Positions 42,373 through 57,400 of a stretch of 64,000 nucleotides of DNA are shown piece by piece. This DNA comes from Doryteuthis pealeii. Taxonomy: Eukaryota; Mollusca; Cephalopoda; Myopsida; Loliginidae. The notes under the pieces are model-generated. The model searched no databases, was not told where the DNA came from, and saw nothing but the letters and a program-made list of their open reading frames with translations. The stretch's first letter is position 1. Each line of letters begins with the position of its first letter. Where the stretch lies: assembly GCA_023376005.1 (NCBI GenBank), contig CM042145.1, positions 19,767,907-19,831,906 of the forward strand, in the 5' to 3' direction. The position numbers were made by a program, and so were the translations under genes.

Positions 42373-44640
42373 GTAATTTTTTTAAATCTTTTTTTTAAAA
42401 AGTTATTTGTAGTACAATGTTTAATTTAAGATAGCTTACATCATGTACAAAGTAGGTGACCTGTCTTCATCATCCGTGTGTACTATTTTATGAACTTGTT
42501 GTCAAGGATCTTGTATAATCTAGTTGTTTAATATTTTGCAGAGTACATGTATTTTCTGTTAACCCACGGCCTTCTAATATATACGGCCCCATATGTTCAC
42601 CTAAGCATTTTGAATTGGCTATTCATTTTATGAAACGGGCCTATTCATTTTAATTGTCAATTTATGACCGTTTTCGAAAAAATGTTAAAAATATACAAAC
42701 TTGTCTTTTTTCTTCAGAAATGTAATAATAAAAGATTGTAAACAACAACAAAAAAAAAAAAAATAGTTAAAAAAATTATTGCAGTTATACAAAACAAACA
42801 ACCAACAATTTATCTATGATTTGAGGTTATATCAGAAAAAAATGAACCTTTTCAATGTGAAATGTATTCCCTTGTCATGGTAGGCAATGATAGGGTGATG
42901 ATACTATAGAGAAACAATATTTCTCGAGGAGGAGAAACTTACGGTTCCATCTAACCAAATGTTTATGCTTTAATATTTTTCGAAACAGACATAAATTGAC
43001 TATAAAACGAAATCAGCCTGTTAGAATTCTGTCTGCTTAGGTGACATATGGGGCCCCCGTATAATATTAGTAGGCTATGTTTTTTTTTTTTTTGTTGTTG
43101 TTTTTTTTTTTTTTTTTTTTTTTCAGACTTAAATTTGAGATGAAATTAATAAAAAGACTTCAACAACAAATAACTTTTTTTTTTTTTTTTTAATCATATG
43201 CTCTATAATTCGCCGTAGTTGCCCAACAACACACTTCGCTACTAATCATTGTCCTTTTTTCAAATTATTTTCTTAAAAAAAATCCTCATCTTTTAAAAAA
43301 AGAAAAGAAAACGGTCCAGTTTGGAATTTACAAAGAAAATACTTGACTTCTCTCCCCTTTCTCTTTCCTAATAGTTTTCATTCTATTTTGAAGTTGGATC
43401 AGACCAAATTTTTTTTCTGAAAAATAGGAAAAAAAACTCCCGTCGGCCAACAAGGCCTGGGCGTCCCTGAAGGTCAGTACTAAACTCTAGCTGCTGAGGC
43501 ATGCATGGGGAGCCTCGGCATTGCACTCAATGACACTATAAAATTGGTCTTCCCACTCCCATCCAACCTGTATTGGTTGGGTCAGCACTGTGAATAGCCA
43601 TATAAGTAAAACACATACATAGGCATTGAGAAACACTCTTGGGCCTTTATGAGTACTTTTCTTCTCTCTCTGCTCTCTCTCTGTGACAGCTGACTATTCT
43701 CTCTCTGCTCTGTGACGCCCTGACTATTCTCTCTCTCTCTCTCTGTGACCTGGTGGAACTATTCTCTCTCTCTCTCTCTCTGTTGTGACCTGACTATTCT
43801 CTCTCTCTCATCTCTCACCCGACTATTCTTCTCTCTCTCTCTCACCCTGTGACCCTAACTATTCTCTCTCTCTCTCCTCTCTCTGTGGACTCTAACTATT
43901 CTCTTTCTCTTCTGTGGACCCTAACTATTCTCTCTCTCTCTGCTCTCCTTAACCCTAAGTTCCTCTCTCTCGTACTTTCTATTCCTTCTCTCTCTGTTTT
44001 AATTGGTATGTTCTGTGACTATGTCCAATCAATATACTGCACTGGTGGTCCTGTATGGTTACCTAATAACACCAAAACCAAAGAGGTTATCTTCTTTTTT
44101 TTTTATCTCGATTCAACATGGGATATTTCTCCACAAAATTCTAGTCTGTTAAGAAATTGAATTGTTAATTATACCAAACTATTTTTTTAATTTTTTTAAA
44201 TTTTTTATTTTTAATCATAATGAAATAGATACTTCTTATTCTCTACTCTCGTATGAAATGGGGTGCTGGAAAACCATTTTGTATAGTTAAAGAAAACTTG
44301 AAAAAAATGTACAAAATATGCTGAACTTCTGGATTAATTATATGAATAGTGGTTACAATTCATGGAGTCATGAACTTGTGGACAGCCCTGTAGCTAGAAT
44401 TAAATTTGAGGTCTGTCAGATTTAGAATCTGGGAGTCCCATTCCATTGAAAATTACCGGGACTGTTGGTAACGCCTAGACCCAGAGAACGCGCGGATTTC
44501 ACGCGCCATGACAGGCACATGTTAGTTAGGTTAGAATTCAGATTTTGACCGGCTTCCATGGAGCTTAGAATGTGCTCTGGGGTCGATCTCATCCAGCGAG
44601 GAATTAAATCATGGCGCCTAGATAAATAATAAAAGCTTGA

Positions 44641-44740
44641 NNNNNNNNNNNNNNNNNNNNNNNNNNNNNNNNNNNNNNNNNNNNNNNNNNNNNNNNNNNN
44701 NNNNNNNNNNNNNNNNNNNNNNNNNNNNNNNNNNNNNNNN
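44641..44740. other. Assembly gap of exactly 100 N
   Basis: A placeholder-sized run of N. Sequence on the left belongs to the inverted arm; sequence on the right restarts at the equivalent of 12870. Confidence 1.
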
Positions 44741-46093
44741 AGAGAGAGATAGTACGAGCTTTGCATTTAAAACTTTGTATTTTAAGATAAAGTGGTTTTT
44801 CTCGTTACAAACATCTTTCGGTGATGAATTTCCAGATTTGCTTATCATTTTTGAGGAAAACCATAATGATGAATGATGAGATTCAATTCTTTGCAATATC
44901 ATGAATTGACAGTTATAATGATTGTATGTTATCATTTCATCTTTTTTTTAAAACTAACACTGCATTATTAATATAGATATGATACTATGATGATTAGGGA
45001 TTAAAAAAATAATTTAAAAATAAAAAATAAAATTTAAGAAATTCCTATATTTTGGTATTTTAAGATATTTTATTCTAAAGAAAATTATGACTTTTTGCCA
45101 CATACTAAGAACCTTTAACAACAATAATAACTAAAAAGAATCACTTCCTATGTGTGTCTAGTCATTCAAGTTTAATGAGATTGGTGGCAATAATAAAAAA
45201 GGGTTCAGTTTTTTCACTTGAAATAAGGAATTCAATGTTTATGTTTTGTAAGAGAGGCATAAAAAGAACTACATGTGTTATGTTGTAAGAAGGATAAAAT
45301 AGAAACTACATGTGTATGTTTGTAAAAGTGCATAAAATAGAACGTACATTGTGTCTATGTTTTAAGAGAGGCATAAAAGACTACATGTGTTAGTTTGTAA
45401 GAACGCATGAAATAGAATTCCATGTGTCTATGTTGTAAGAGAGGCATAAAAGTAGAATACATGTGTCTTGTTTGTAGAGAGCATAAAATAGAAATACATG
45501 TGTCTATGTTTGGTAAGAGAGGCATAAATATTGATTTATATGTTGCTATGTTTTAGAAACGCATGATAATAGAATTCCATGTGTTATGTTTTGTAAGAGA
45601 GGCATAAAATAGATACATGTGTCTATGTTGAAGAAAGGATAAAATAGAATTAATTGTTATGTTTGTAAGAAGGCTAAAAAATAGCTACATTTGTCTAATG
45701 TTTGTAAGAAAGGCATAAATCGAATACAACATGTGTCTATGTTGGTAAGAAAGGCATAAATAAATTACATGGTGTTGGTAAGAATAGGATGAACTAGTAT
45801 TTCATTTATGTTTTGGTAAAAAAGGTTGAATAGAATTTCTCTTTTATAATTATATATATACAGGGTGTCCCAGAAGTCAATGTATTTTCCAGGTTTTGAA
45901 AACAACACTTTAGTTATTCAAAGAAACATTTCATATGATATTAATGACGCAATTAATTTTCTCTTCAATTTTGAGCATGTTATTATATATTTTCTCAAAA
46001 ACAGTGATTTGAATCCAAAGGTGTATGTTTTGAAAACCTAGAGATGGTGTGTACTCTGGGACACCCTGTATATATACGCAGAATCCGATTTAC

Positions 46094-46527
46094 CTTTGCT
46101 TTCTTCATTGCATTGATGCCAAACAGCCAATGCATGCACGGAGTTAGATATAGTGCAGATGGAAGGGACTGGTGCTATGGATCACTGTACTGGGCTGCAA
46201 CCCACTTCAGGAAATTGTACCACAGGAAATGGACCGGCCGTATGCCCGGGAGTAGTGGTTGCGAAGCCGTGTGTTGGAAGGCATGCTGGTAGCCTGCTGG
46301 TCGTACAGGTGTGATGCAACAGGCAGACGCAGCAGTGAGAGATAACTCCTGTAAGCATGCTTGGCTGTACCTAGCACTAGAACTGCTGATATGGTTGTGT
46401 TGAAAGCAGCTGGAGCTGTTTGGCTGTTTGCAAATGTTGGCCAGCTTCATATCGGTTCGGAGATGAGGGAGGAGATTGCTTTGGGAAGTATGGTGGGGAG
46501 GTGTCATGAGGAGATTCATCCCGGACT
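46094..46527 (-). pseudogene. Corrupted duplicate of the REPS1/2-like exon at 14142-14605
   Basis: The splice borders are recognisable (AAAGGTAAA-type donor and TTTTGCAG acceptor), but the interval is 434 bases against 464, with many small losses, so no frame survives. It should not be counted as a second locus. Confidence 0.85.
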
Positions 46528-47734
46528 CTGCAAAATATAGATATATATATATATACATTAAAGAATATGAAAATGAAAACAACTAAGCAATAAATAAATA
46601 TTAGATATAATAATTTGATGTATAAGTAGTAAAAACCGAGGATGATATTTAGTATTTATTTGTGATTTATTCGGACTATTGTCTCATATTCATTTGTTTA
46701 TTGTAAATTGGATACAGCAGTGGATAAAGGAGTAGGTTAAGAAGTTTAAGTGAAGTTTTTTGATTGCAGGTTCAATCCGGTAGGGCAAGTAAATATAATA
46801 ATAATTAAACAAGCTTGACATCTTGTTACCTCAGTATGGTTAGTGGAAATGAGAAAGGATACCTCCGGGTGACTGAATAAGGGTAGGTTAAAGTTTCCGT
46901 GATGGGCTCCGCGATAGACAAGAAGGTTTGATTATGGCAAAAGGTTTTCTCGACCGATGATGGTTCCTGAGTCGACAAGAATACTGAAGAGGGCAGAGTG
47001 CACATTTGGCGAAATGCTTTGAGCATGAATAGCAATGGAAGATGAGGACAAAAGTTCCGAATAATCAATAATACTAATTATTAAGCTCATACTCAAAAAT
47101 TCCGAGAAACAGGATGCAATTTTAAAAATTTGATGAATGATTACCATTATTTTTTTTTGTGCATTGGGGGAGGGGTTACATGTCTATTAATTTACAGTGT
47201 CCGTTAAATCCAGGGGTAGGGTAAGACGGAGGAACTTGCAGTGAAGCTAGTGGTTAAACAAGCTACTTGGGCAAAACTTAAGTAATAAGTAATAATTTGA
47301 ATGTCAGTGGATACGTTTACTAATGGCTTAGTCATATAGGTTGAGTGTGTGTTTGTGTATTATTGTGTATATATTAACCAACCTCTGCACGAGCAAATGT
47401 GACATAAGGTCATTTCTAATCAGAGTTACCAGTTTTAATTAGAGGTTTTTCTTCTTCTAGACAGGTGCCTTAGTCATGGTTAAAGAGCCCAGTCTGCTCC
47501 ATTATTTGCGAAAGCTGGATGAAAGTAATTGGATTGCATAACGACTTTACAAAGTATAGGAAAATGAGAAATGCAAAAAGCTTGTTCGAATTGCACTTGG
47601 GCGACAAAATCCTTTCATGATCTAACATTAAAATCATGCTCCTCTATTATTATATGTGGTGTGGTGTGGTTATGTAATATGTATGTATGTTGATGTGTAT
47701 GTCAATATACATATGTATTTTTTGTATATATGTT

Positions 47735-48470
47735 GCATATTAAAGGATGTCGGGAGAATTTGAAGTTTCACAAGGAAAGAAAAAGTGCTTGTTACTACTA
47801 AATATTAATGGATTGTAAAGAAATTCAAAGGTCACAGAAATGACATCTGTACATAGTTTCACTCAATAATACGCATTTAGCATCAATCACAGCCTCAATA
47901 CTGCAGGAATCCTGGAGGGCAGTGATGTAACAGTTTCTGGAAATGTTTCAAAAACTACTTAATTCTGTCGATTATGGGCTTTCAGCGATTGGGATTTTTT
48001 CTCAATTAGTCGCAATACATATATAATCCATGCGGATTAAATCTGGGGAGATTGAGGCCAAACATTGGGACTCGCTGTAGTCATAAAAATTGCCAAATTT
48101 TTTGACTTTTTCAGAGGTGTAAGCATGGGGCCAAATCTGCGGATACATATGGCTCTACCAAGGTCTATCTTTCGTAATCGCAGGGCTTACACAGTGTTTA
48201 GGAATCTCATGTAGGCATTTGAATCAAACTGAGACTCTTGAAGAAATGCGGTGGCATCACATCACCCTCCAGAGGAGACCATCTGAAAACCTTCAGAGTT
48301 TGGGGGAAATTTAGTCTGGCAGACACAAGGAGTGTCTGGACTGTATGCAAACCATCTGTTATTCTGTGTGTGGGCTTTTGATGTTGGCAAAAGTTTTTTC
48401 TCATTGAAAGAACCAATTGTTTGTGGTTAGCAGAATTTTTCAATTTGCTCAAGAAGTTTCTTCGCCTTCG
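47735..48470 (-). mobile_element. Noisy duplicate of the mariner-like pseudogene
   Basis: Same order of motifs as 15862-16605 with extra frameshifts; only the segment FPQTLKVFRWSPLEGDVMPP reads through. Confidence 0.8.
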
Positions 48471-51400
48471 CTAAGGCAGCTAGCAAAGACCTACATTACC
48501 AGTGCTGCATGGAGTACTAGGATGCTGCACAGAGGACCTACAAGGCAATAAATATAGGGATGTGGCGAGGATTGTATGATATCATATCTCTGAGCGCGAC
48601 ATGAATAATGATGATGTATCATTAACATAAAAAAGGCAGCATCATAGCGGATTGGTGTTAGAAAATAGTATTAAAATGCTTACTTTGAGAATGAGCCATT
48701 TCGATATCTAATGTGACCATAATAATAGTGTGGAATCTTTTTTTGATCATTAACTATTAAGTTAATTGGTAAGAGTATTCCTCTTTTTTGTTGTTTGTTT
48801 GTTTGTTTTATGGCTATAACTCAGTGGTCATTTAATGCCGATAAAGTTTTGAAATAAATCAATTTATGGATAATACAATTTTTTTTTATAAATACATTTT
48901 CTATTTAACACATAGATGGGACCTAAACAGTACTACACAAGGTCAGAGTTACAGGGAGCAATGGTGAATGAAGGGGTGCTCCATTCCACTACTCAAACTG
49001 AACCTCACACAAAATAGAGTTTTAAGTCATTCCTAGGATATGTAGACGAGCACTCCTTCATGCACCATATGATTAAAGAGGTTTGGTTGCCATATAAGGG
49101 CAATAGGGTGGGAAATGATATATGGTGTAGGTGTATTCCTCTTTCTATTGCAATTGATATTATTAATATAAATTTCCCCTAAGTAGGATGTAACAAGGCT
49201 ATACAAAGTAAATGGCTGAAGCCAGCAATAGAGTTTTTATTTAAGTGAGGCAGTGCTAACCTAAATTACTAGTAACTATAATATTGGAAATTTTTAAGTA
49301 AGTGATTACTTAATACCCAATAATCATGCATTAACCAACTAAATGAATTACTAGGAATTAATATATCTATTATTGATTAGATAACGCGAGAAAATGTATC
49401 ATATAGATAAATCAAAAGTAATTTTCAACATTCTGAAAATTATTCAATAGCATAAAGTATTTACGGAAAATAAGGGAAGAGACTGATTTTAGAGAACAGT
49501 AATTTTTCAATGATTATTCAAATTTTTATTCCAGTTGTTTTTTTGTTTTTTTTGGTTTTTAATGATATTAATTAATCTTTAACTTCCATTGTCATTGTGA
49601 GAATAGGAGGTTTGTTTGTTTTGTTTTTGTTTTACGGAATATTCATACTAGTGGGTTTATTTAAATTGGCCGATAAAGAGTTTGAAATAAATCAATTCTA
49701 ATGGATATACATTTTTTAATACTACAGTTTTTCTATTTAACCAAGATGGACCAACAGGTATCCATACTCCGGGGCAAGTGGACCAGGGAGCAATGGTGAT
49801 GAAGGGGTGCTCCACATTCCAAACTCAAACTGGAACTCACCATAGATTAGAGTTACGTCATTCCCAGGACTGAGACCGCAGCATGCATCCTATGCACCAT
49901 ATTATAGAAGAGGGTTGGGGGTTGCCATAAGGGGCAATAGGGTTGGGAAGAGAATTAGGAGGGAATTCACTGATGGTATCCAAGGGCCAATGATATAGAG
50001 AGACTCTGGCCCAACTATAAGACAAATTAATTAGAAATAAGCAGGTAAATATGGTATTAAAGGGTTTAATTCCAAAGAGAAATAACATAAATTTTAAGTT
50101 GTTTCCTAACGCTTGATAAATGGAAAAGTGTCTTTCTTAGCTAAGTTTGTTTTTCAAATAATTAGGTAAATATGGGATATTTTAAATGCTATTTACAAAA
50201 GAGAAAAGACAGATTTCCAAACTACTATATAAATGAAAAGTTGTCTTCTGTTTCATTTTGTTTTTCAGTGATTATAATGCTTTATTTAATGTAATAGGAA
50301 GTTATAAAAAGCTAACATTTAATAAAAACAACATTTTTAATGCATTAGTACCAATTTTAGAAGTAGTATATTAAGGTTTTTCGGATATTGTCCTCATCTT
50401 TATGTCTCAAAACGTTTTAGTCAAGTGCCCTTGCCTTTAGTATTTCTTATCAGACTCGGATCTCGACATTCGGGAGCCTTCTTTTTGAACTCAGAAACCT
50501 GTTCTTGTCGTAATCAGGAGCCTACGGGAACTTTGAATCCAATCTTTTTCCCCAGTTGGAGGCGGTGTCTAATGGTTAGAAGTCATAGGAAATGGAACTT
50601 TCGACCAGTTCAATCCTCAACGAAGTGTTGCATTCACAAGGCGCTAATACATCTTGGGAATAGTATTTATCATTCTCTTCCCAGCTATGGGTAAATCAGA
50701 GGACAGATGGGCCTTAAACATGCTTATGTAACCAGTTAGGAGAAGGAAAATAGAATTCAAAACCTGTTAAACTCTCGCTTAAGAAAGTGAATTGTGTCAA
50801 CATCTGCTATGCGGAGGGGTTGGTAATTATATATATTAAGGGAATATTAGATTTCATTTATTAAATATTATCAATTAATCTTATAATTATCCATTTAGGT
50901 AATCAGTGCGATCAATCAAGCTAAACATTTCGGTTCACATATAACAAGTGTTGCCATAAAAATTATCTATTATTCAACAATGTTTACAATATTATTAATA
51001 CGGTTGTGTCAAAAAAGTATTGTGTACTTTTGACACTTGTACTTTGAAAACATTAACGTTCATTCATTGTTCATTCCATTCTTGGTAAATACAGCTTCAA
51101 ACTCGGCACTTTTAGAACACATTCTGAATAAAATTATGTTTCCAGTCATTTTCATTTCAGCTTGGTAAATACAGCTTCAAACTAGACTTTTAACACACTT
51201 GTATTCTGAAACACGTACATCATTGTTCAATTTCTATCTTGTAATAAGTTTGGAAACTTGGCACTTTTTTTTTTTGATCCACATCTTTACGTGAACAATA
51301 TACAGTAGGTGTGACAAACATATGGACTTTTGTACTTTTTGAACATTGTATTCTAAAAAAAAAAAAAATAACTTCATTCATTGTTCATTTTATCATTGGT

Positions 51401-54400
51401 AAGTACATGCTAATCTCATACTTTAGACACACTTGTTAATATACAATAAAAATTGTGTTTCTTTTAATTAATTTGAATGAAACATGTTGTAAACCCGCCA
51501 TAATTAGTAACAGCTTAATCAGTTAAAATGCCACAATTTTAGAGCTTCAAGTTTTACTGAATTTCTTTAAATCATTTCCTATTATCAGATTATAAAGCCT
51601 GACTATATTCAAGTGCAGTGTTATTGCTATAAAGGTTAGCATCTGCCTGTAAAAATGATTAACTGATAAAAAAAAGGAGAATAAAAAAAACATAAACAAG
51701 TTATGGTTTATTTGCAATTTTTAGAAGAATAGGACAGTAAGATATGTATAAAAATAAAAATAATTTTACAAGGTTAATTTAAGTCATGCTTTTGGGGAGG
51801 GGGGGGTAATTTTCAAGTTTGTTTTTATTAGTATTTTTAAATTTTTTTAAAATAAAAAAAAAAATAAAAATAAACAAGCAAAAGACTACAAATAATTTTC
51901 CCAACAAGAAATAATGAAAACAATCAACTTTACATTAACTCATATTTTTGAAAGAATGAAAAAAAAAGAAAAAAAAAGAAAATTATAATACAGGGCAGTT
52001 TAGCTAATGGTATAAAGTAGGGTGTAACTAGAACCACTAAGTCAACTGAGTAGCACGGGATGTGCGTAAGTAAGGAGCTGATGTAGATGTGGCACTCACC
52101 TCAGACATAAAAAAACTGGTCTATGTGCTAGTGAAAAGTGATAGACCTCGTGGCTGGCTGATACCGATTAGCCACCGCGACTTTACTTTACAGGGGTTAA
52201 AAACTTCTATGGAGTTCTTTATGATTTAAAAGTCTCCATCCTGTTCACATCCTGTCAACACTTATTGGAATTTCCAGGTGTCTCCTAATATCAGTTAGGT
52301 TCAGTTTTTTTTTTTTTTTTTCTTAAAAATAAAATAAAGAACTCCATAGAAATATATATTTTTTTTTTGTAATCCACCATTCAGAGATTCAAGAATGTGT
52401 AGACAGGGATGATGACATGGTTGTGAGACTGTTTGACATTATACATAAAAGGTCCAACTAAAGTTTTAATGAATTGAGGGTTTTATTTATGAACTGGGAA
52501 CACTAAGATCTAACCTACCTGTAACTATCCTGTGTAAATATTTCTAAGAAACTATTGCAAGTTTATAGTTAGCTTGAAATGGTGAGGGAAGAAAAAAGAA
52601 AACATGGGATGCATGGATTATTTTACTGGATCTTTTAGATTTTTGTGTGTCAGGGTGCACATACCTCTTAGTAATCTCTGAAGGTACTAACTTTTTTCAA
52701 ATATTTGTATATTGACAAAAAGAAAGCCTCATAAGATATGCTTTACATTTTAAACTCAGAACTCCATTTATTTCTTTATTTTAACCTACTTCATTTTGTG
52801 TCGTTATTGAATGCATTTCATTAATAAGCCTGCATTTTTCATAGGCAGTTTTTAATAAACTTGTTTTCACGAGGCAATTTTTTAAGTATAACTTGATTTC
52901 CAGGCAATTTTTATTAACTTGTTTCATGAGGCAATTTTATGTAAACTTGTTTCACGAGGCAATTTTTAATGTAAACTTGTTTTCACGAGGCAATTTTATG
53001 TAAACTTGTTTTCACGAGGAATTTTTATGTAAACTTGTTTTACGAGTTTAAACACAATCGAAGATTTGATTCCAAAACAAGAAATGTTTTGATAATAAAG
53101 ATAAGGAAATTGTTTCCAAGTATAAGAATCAATATTAAAATCAGTTTGTTTCCAATAATCTTTTTTAAAGTGTTATAAAATAATTAATATTAAATAAAAT
53201 ATACCAAAATAGTTAACATTTGTTCCATGCATTCAAATCCATGAAGAGAATAGTTTGTTTTGTGGCATATCAACTTGGTGTCATTTAATGCGATTAAATT
53301 TGAAGAAATAACCATTCTTGATAGGTACTCATTTAAAAAAAACACATTCATTTAACCTAGATGGCGCTAACAGTACTAATCCAGGTCGAGTGGACAGGGA
53401 CAGGTGATGAAGGGTGCTACATCCGAAACTCCCAGAAACTGAATTCATACCATCCGATAAGTTTAACGATTCCCATTGACTGTAGACCTCAGCCACCTTT
53501 CTAGCACTCATATGAAGGGAGATAGTTAATGTACAATGAATAATTATGTTTGTAATAAGGCAAACAAATATATATGATTCCTTTAAGTAAATAATCAACT
53601 GATGAATAGGCTGATAATTAGTTTTTATTTTAATATAATTAGACACAAGCTAAACTGTCTCAGTATGGTTAGCGGAATGAAAACAGGTACTCCATGGATT
53701 GAATAAAGGTTGGGCTCAAAGTTGTGATGGCTCCGATACAGAAAGAAGTGTTCCTGAAATTACAAAAAGAAGGTTCCGAAATATACAAAAAAGGAAGTCC
53801 GAGTTCCAAAAAATCCTGAAAAAGACGGAAGGCACATTAAGCGAACATTGTACAGATAAAATAAAGATGAGGACAATAGTCAAATAATGCAAATAATACC
53901 ATTTGTTAATAATTTTAGCCCAGAGTATTTTTTTTCCTTTGTAATGGAGAGAGAGAGAGAGAGAAAAAAGCAAGAAAAAAAAAAGCTGTGCATATGTGTT
54001 GCATGAAACCGAATGAAAAATACATAAAGCACTCAGCTTGTAACAATATAATATGAATCTCAATCATTCTGATTGTGATTTTATTTGAATGAATTATCAT
54101 TAGACATTAAAAAATTGATGTAAATACTAAAAAATAATCTAGAATCTAGATACTCTCAGCTTATAATAATCCTGATAATTAATCATTATCCAAAACCAAA
54201 AAGAAAAAAGAAAAAAAAAAAAAATCAATTCATCATAATTTCTTATTTTGACTTTGAAAGAAAAATGAGTTTCAGTGTCACTTATTCCAGTATAATCATT
54301 ATATTGGAGGCAGCAATTGTTTATGATGATTTACTAATAAAATAAATAATAAATAAGCAACAAAGCAGTATTGGAGTAATGGATTGACATAATTGATCAT

Positions 54401-57400
54401 AATATTTATTATCTATGTATCCTAATATAAAGGCAGTTGTTGTAGTATGGTAGAGAAATCAGAAAATAAAACAATTAAAACAAAGTAAATATATTATATT
54501 ATATGGGAGTAAATATTGGAAAATAATCGACAAATATAAAGAAAATTTGAAAAAACAAGTGCGAAATAGGATGAATTTTTTTTTGCAAAGGCAAGTCGCG
54601 ATCCACCACGCGAAGATGTATGAAGCTGACGCAACGCAAGAATGCAAAAGACGAGAAAAGTATTAATGGACTTGATTTTTTAAAGAGAATAAATGGAATC
54701 AAAGTTGGGAATGATAATAATAAATAATTAATAAGCTGGTTATTTTGTAAGTATTTAAACTATTTTAGCTAGAAACGAGATATATTAAAAGATCATGTCG
54801 ATTATTAAGGAGGGGCAAAGCGAATATATATATAAAATTCACAATCATCAGAAGCTTGCTTTTTGTTGCAAAATAATAAGATTTTATGTATATCGTGAAG
54901 ATATTTAAAATAGAAATTTGAATAGTAAAGAGAGGGAAAGTCATAGATGGAGTTTGTGATTAACATAAAACAATTATAGAAACCAATTATAAAATACTCA
55001 TTAAAAAGGATCTGCGAGACTAACTTTTTTAATTCCTCTCTCAGGAAACACAGATATGTGCTTCTAGTATTAAATAATAAATCTAGAATATCTCAAGCTA
55101 TAAATCTGATAACTACATTATTCAAAAGCAGAAAAAAAAAAATTAATTCATATATTTCTATTTGACTTTGAAAAGAAAATGATTTCAGTGTCTTCATTTC
55201 ATAATCATTATATTGGAGGTTACGATTTAGGGCCAGCCTTTGGTCAAGAGAGTGCTGCGCAGCAAGAATCCTTGGTAAAGAATCTTGGTTGTTTCTTGGT
55301 GTCTCAGTATTGAAGTCTTCATAATATTGAAATGGGTCTCTCAGATAGTGTTTAAGTAAGCAACTAGCCACGCATTCGGATGTTGATTGCTGAGGTTTAA
55401 ACCCCAATGACTCGCTTAGTTCTAATAAATTTGAGTGGTGTATTTGTAGACAGCCTTATATAAAAATAAGGGCGTCACGTGTTATAATGGTGCAAGCCTA
55501 TTGCAGAATCATTTGTTAATGAGTTTGATTCTCATTGGGCGCCCATACTTTGGCCTGTGCCACACTAAGCTAGATTAGTAAATAATATAACAAAATAATC
55601 AACATTTCATTTCATAAATCCATTATATCAGAGAGTCAATTTGTTTATGAATGATTTACTAATAATAAAAAGCATAACAAAAGCATTTAGGCCACCAAGA
55701 CTTTACTTATTAATTTTTTTATATATTAATTAAATTTGACTAAGTTATTACTAAAAGTTAAACTTACATTTTGTTGTAAACATATAAACATATAGTGAGA
55801 GTGCTTTTTAATTAGTGGTATAAATTACAATGGTGGCTTAAACATGAAAAGACTCTCCACCCATCCTGTAGCTAAATCCTCATACTACTATACAAAAATG
55901 GTAATAGTGTAGTAGTGCCTGTGGTTATTGGTTATGGTTTGAAAATGGACATAGTGACCTGAGTTCAAATCTGTTGAGGCAAGTTGTATTTCATTATAAG
56001 TAATGTCTTGAAAGGTATGAATCGACAATTCTCCTCAACTGTGGGTAACAATCTCCTTGGTCTAGCGTATGAAAAGGATAGCTCTACTGATACCGAGATC
56101 AGTCCACCGATTGACTTACTTCATCTGTTGTGTATATGGACTTGTACACATGGATGCAACCATGTTGGCTGACGAGTAAATACATTTAAGCTCTTGTTTG
56201 AATGGATGCTGTCTAGAGGATACTATGAGCAATGGCTCAATCAGATGCGATAGTTGAGAGAAAGTAAGGAAATGTGACACATTACTATGATATATGAATG
56301 TTTGGTATGTTTATGGCATATCAATCTTATGGGTCATTAATGCAGACAAGTTTAAAATAATTCATTCTTAATGATACTCAATTTCCATAAAACATTTTTC
56401 TATATACCCATGGATGGTACTACAACTGGAGAGTGACTGAGAGCAATGGTGATGAAGGGGTTCGCACATTCCTCAGACTCCAAACATGAAGATCCTCAAA
56501 CCAGCGCCTTCTAAGCATCATATGATAAAAGGGTCAGGCTTGCTCATAAGGGCAATAAGTGATTTGGGGCAAATCATGTAGTGCTAGAGCTTGACTGACC
56601 ATCGATTGGTCGGAGAGGGACTCTCGCCGATCTGCAAGTAGGACAAAGTGGAAGTGTATGGACTGCTCACCAGGGTTCATCTTAAGCATCAGCGGGTTGT
56701 CATCTACAGCCAACAGTGCCATTGGGGGAGTCTTACCCCTTCTGTAAGGTGCAGTCAGTGTATCTTCTAAGCCCCAGGTGAAAGTGCGGGTATATGGAAT
56801 GGTTGAAACAACTTTCCATGAAACCAGCTTGTGAGATAGTGTAAGTTCAAGGTACTATATAAATAACGTATATACTGGATATCAGGTAAATAAATAGTAA
56901 GGTGTATATTGGAAAAGATCTTTTTATAAGATTTATTGATTAAACATTACAGAGTTTACATTCTTTATTATATGACTGATAGAAAGTGAAGAAAAGTATT
57001 TTGCTTTATGGTAAAGCCACTTGATAATAAATTTCTGCAACTTTTTTCTTCTTTTCTTATGAATTGAAATATCAGCAATAATAATAAAGTTTGGAACCAC
57101 ACAGGACAGTCTTTGGGGTTATTTCCTATAATCCAACATAAATAGGGGAAACTTGTTGACTATAAATATTTATATTTATTTATTGAATTACTAGGGAAAA
57201 AAGAAGACAGGGTTAGCGTTTAGGATTAGTTTAATGGGAAAATAAGGTTTAGATAATTAAAGATTAAATCATTCAGAGTGTTCCCCTTTATGTTGAGTTA
57301 TAGAATAAGTTTAGGTTATTTCTGGATTCTCCTGGTGAATCATCAACAGATAACCATAGGCATAAGTTGTTAAACTAAAAACTTATCTTCTAAGTGATAT

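Larger units (their letters stand above)
38187..44640. other. Inverted duplicate of 31722-38138 (probable assembly fold-back)
   Basis: Coordinates sum to about 76,330-76,360 along the whole arm, for example the exon 33954-34143 against 42183-42372, SINE A 35935-36195 against 40141-40400, the inverted-repeat transposon 33252-33771 against 42566-43080, and the GA minisatellite as CT at 43660-44000. The arm carries scattered one-base indels relative to the left arm. It ends exactly at the N gap. Confidence 0.9.

Noticed and set aside
44422..44935. Open frames running across the N gap
   Set aside because: They cross unknown bases and join unrelated sequence.
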